Of a stretch of 10,032 nucleotides of DNA, positions 8,974-10,032 are shown in pieces. Origin of the DNA: an uncultured Prevotella sp. (lineage in GTDB: Bacteria > Bacteroidota > Bacteroidia > Bacteroidales > Bacteroidaceae). Below the pieces are notes generated by a model, which saw only the letters and a list, made by a program, of their open reading frames with translations, did no database searches and was not told the DNA's origin. The position numbers and the translations under genes are program-made. The stretch is taken from contig CAMYZK010000062.1 of assembly GCA_947303825.1 (NCBI GenBank), positions 1-10,032 of the forward strand, read 5' to 3'. The first letter of the stretch is position 1. Each line of letters opens with the position of its first letter.

Positions 8974-10032
8974 ATGAAACGAACTGCAATTGTAGGAGGT
9001 GGCGCAGCGGGTTTCTTCCTGGCTGTTTGCTTGAAGGAGCTTTGCCCTCAGATGGAAATAGTGATAATGGAGCAGGGGCAAAGTGTGCTGCGCAAGGTGC
9101 GTGTGTCGGGTGGAGGACGATGTAACTGCACCAACACCTTTCGCTATGTTACTGACCTGTCAGAAGTCTATCCTCGTGGCCATCGCCTGCTGAAACGGCT
9201 GTTCAATTCGTTTGGGCCTGCCGATGCATACGCCTGGTTCGAGCAGCATGGAGTGCGTCTCACTGTTCAGGACGATCAGTGCGTGTTCCCCTTTTCGCAA
9301 GACTCGCAAACAATTATTAATTGCTTTTTATCCTACGCTCATCGCCTTGGCATAAAGGTCGTAACCAATGTAAAGGTGGAGGGGCTGGAAGTCCTGTCCG
9401 ACTACGACTACATCTGTGTGACGACTGGTGGCAGTCCACGAAAGGAGGGTCTGCAATGGTTGGCCGAAGCGGGGCATGAGCTGGTAGAGCCGGTACCATC
9501 GCTGTTTACTTTTGGTATTGCCGACTCGGACTTGCAGCAGCTCATGGGCACAGTGGCTGTCCATGCCACGGCAAGTCTTGCCGGTACGAAGCTCAGGGCA
9601 AGCGGGCCGTTGCTCATCACCCATTGGGGTATGAGTGGTCCGTGCATACTGCGTCTGTCGAGTTATGGTGCTCGTTTCCTGGCAGCGCGCGACTACAAGT
9701 CCGACCTGCTCGTAAACTGGTGCTCGTGCGGTGAGGCAGAGGTGACTGCCGAGCTGTCGCGCTTAATGGACAGCCATCGCCATAAGATGATAGGCAATGT
9801 CACTCCCTTCGGGCTTCAGCAGCGGCTGTGGGAGTATTTGTCTGGCAAGGTTGCAGGACAGAAACGCTGGGGGGAGCTGGGGCGTAAAGACATGAACAGG
9901 CTGGTTAACGTGCTTACCAATGACAGCTATCATATCGCTGGCCGTGCTCCCTTCAAAGACGAGTTTGTGACCTGCGGAGGAGTCTCGCTGGCATCTGTCT
10001 ACCCTCAGACACTGGAGAGCCGCCACCGCAAT
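8974..10032 (+). CDS. BaiN/HI0933-family FAD-dependent oxidoreductase, N-terminal 353 residues (runs off right edge)
   Basis: This is an open frame of 353 codons to the window edge; the family is usually about 400 residues, so roughly the last 50 are missing, including the C-terminal FAD-contacting GEVLD-type segment. The dinucleotide-binding motif is GGGAAG (8-13) in MKRTAIVGGGAAGFF. Family hallmarks follow: KVRVSGGGRCNCTN (45-58), FPFSQDS, TTGG, THWGMSGPCILRLSS in the inserted domain, GRKDMNRLVN, and GRAPFKDEFVTCGGVSL with PQTLESR near the end. Members are cytosolic flavoproteins; some are called aminoacetone oxidase and BaiN acts on bile-acid intermediates, but the substrate of this one cannot be inferred. 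The ATG at 8974 places the Rossmann motif directly at the N-terminus. It follows the repeat-rich gap, with no strong Shine-Dalgarno and no recognised promoter. Confidence 0.9.
   Translation, partial: MKRTAIVGGGAAGFFLAVCLKELCPQMEIVIMEQGQSVLRKVRVSGGGRCNCTNTFRYVTDLSEVYPRGHRLLKRLFNSFGPADAYAWFEQHGVRLTVQDDQCVFPFSQDSQTIINCFLSYAHRLGIKVVTNVKVEGLEVLSDYDYICVTTGGSPRKEGLQWLAEAGHELVEPVPSLFTFGIADSDLQQLMGTVAVHATASLAGTKLRASGPLLITHWGMSGPCILRLSSYGARFLAARDYKSDLLVNWCSCGEAEVTAELSRLMDSHRHKMIGNVTPFGLQQRLWEYLSGKVAGQKRWGELGRKDMNRLVNVLTNDSYHIAGRAPFKDEFVTCGGVSLASVYPQTLESRHRN

Overview
The window looks like chromosomal DNA from a Bacteroidales bacterium, most likely Prevotellaceae or a close relative. Three things point that way: TAnnTTTG-type -7 promoter boxes, protein sequences of Bacteroidetes flavour (short CstA, secreted GH2 beta-galactosidase, MenC with FKQPAGTSRGVY and DTPFSRGEEG), and abundant 7-bp-period and dyad repeats between and inside genes. 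This taxonomic call is from memory of protein families, not from a search.

Layout. On the minus strand are the N-terminal part of menC (o-succinylbenzoate synthase, running off the left edge) and, upstream of it, a secreted LacZ-type beta-galactosidase. A 168-nt intergenic region with divergent promoters separates lacZ from the plus-strand genes. These are cstA (peptide/pyruvate-type permease), a small outer-membrane beta-barrel protein, nadC (quinolinate phosphoribosyltransferase), a U32-family protein of the RlhA/TrhP RNA-hydroxylation type, and, after a 359-nt repeat-filled gap, a BaiN/HI0933-family flavoprotein that runs off the right edge. nadC and the U32 gene are 3 nt apart and probably co-transcribed. 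Otherwise this is a housekeeping and metabolic stretch: menaquinone, NAD, lactose/galactoside and nutrient uptake, RNA modification. I see no phage, plasmid, defence or transposase gene.

The unusual content is in the repeats and one codon. (1) lacZ carries a 115-bp inverted-repeat element inside its catalytic domain, in frame and without a stop, encoding about 30 extra residues right after the WDWVDQG motif. (2) menC carries a different element of about 100 bp, also with inverted arms and in frame; its arms are degenerate 7-bp repeats. (3) Similar 7-bp-period arrays sit exactly at the stop codons of cstA and of the outer-membrane protein gene. (4) A composite 286-bp inverted repeat fills the gap before the flavoprotein gene. 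(5) nadC, otherwise intact over 282 codons, has an in-frame TGA at codon 29, followed by a small hairpin and a possible restart ATG. Together these suggest a genome where small non-autonomous repeats are frequent and are sometimes absorbed into proteins.
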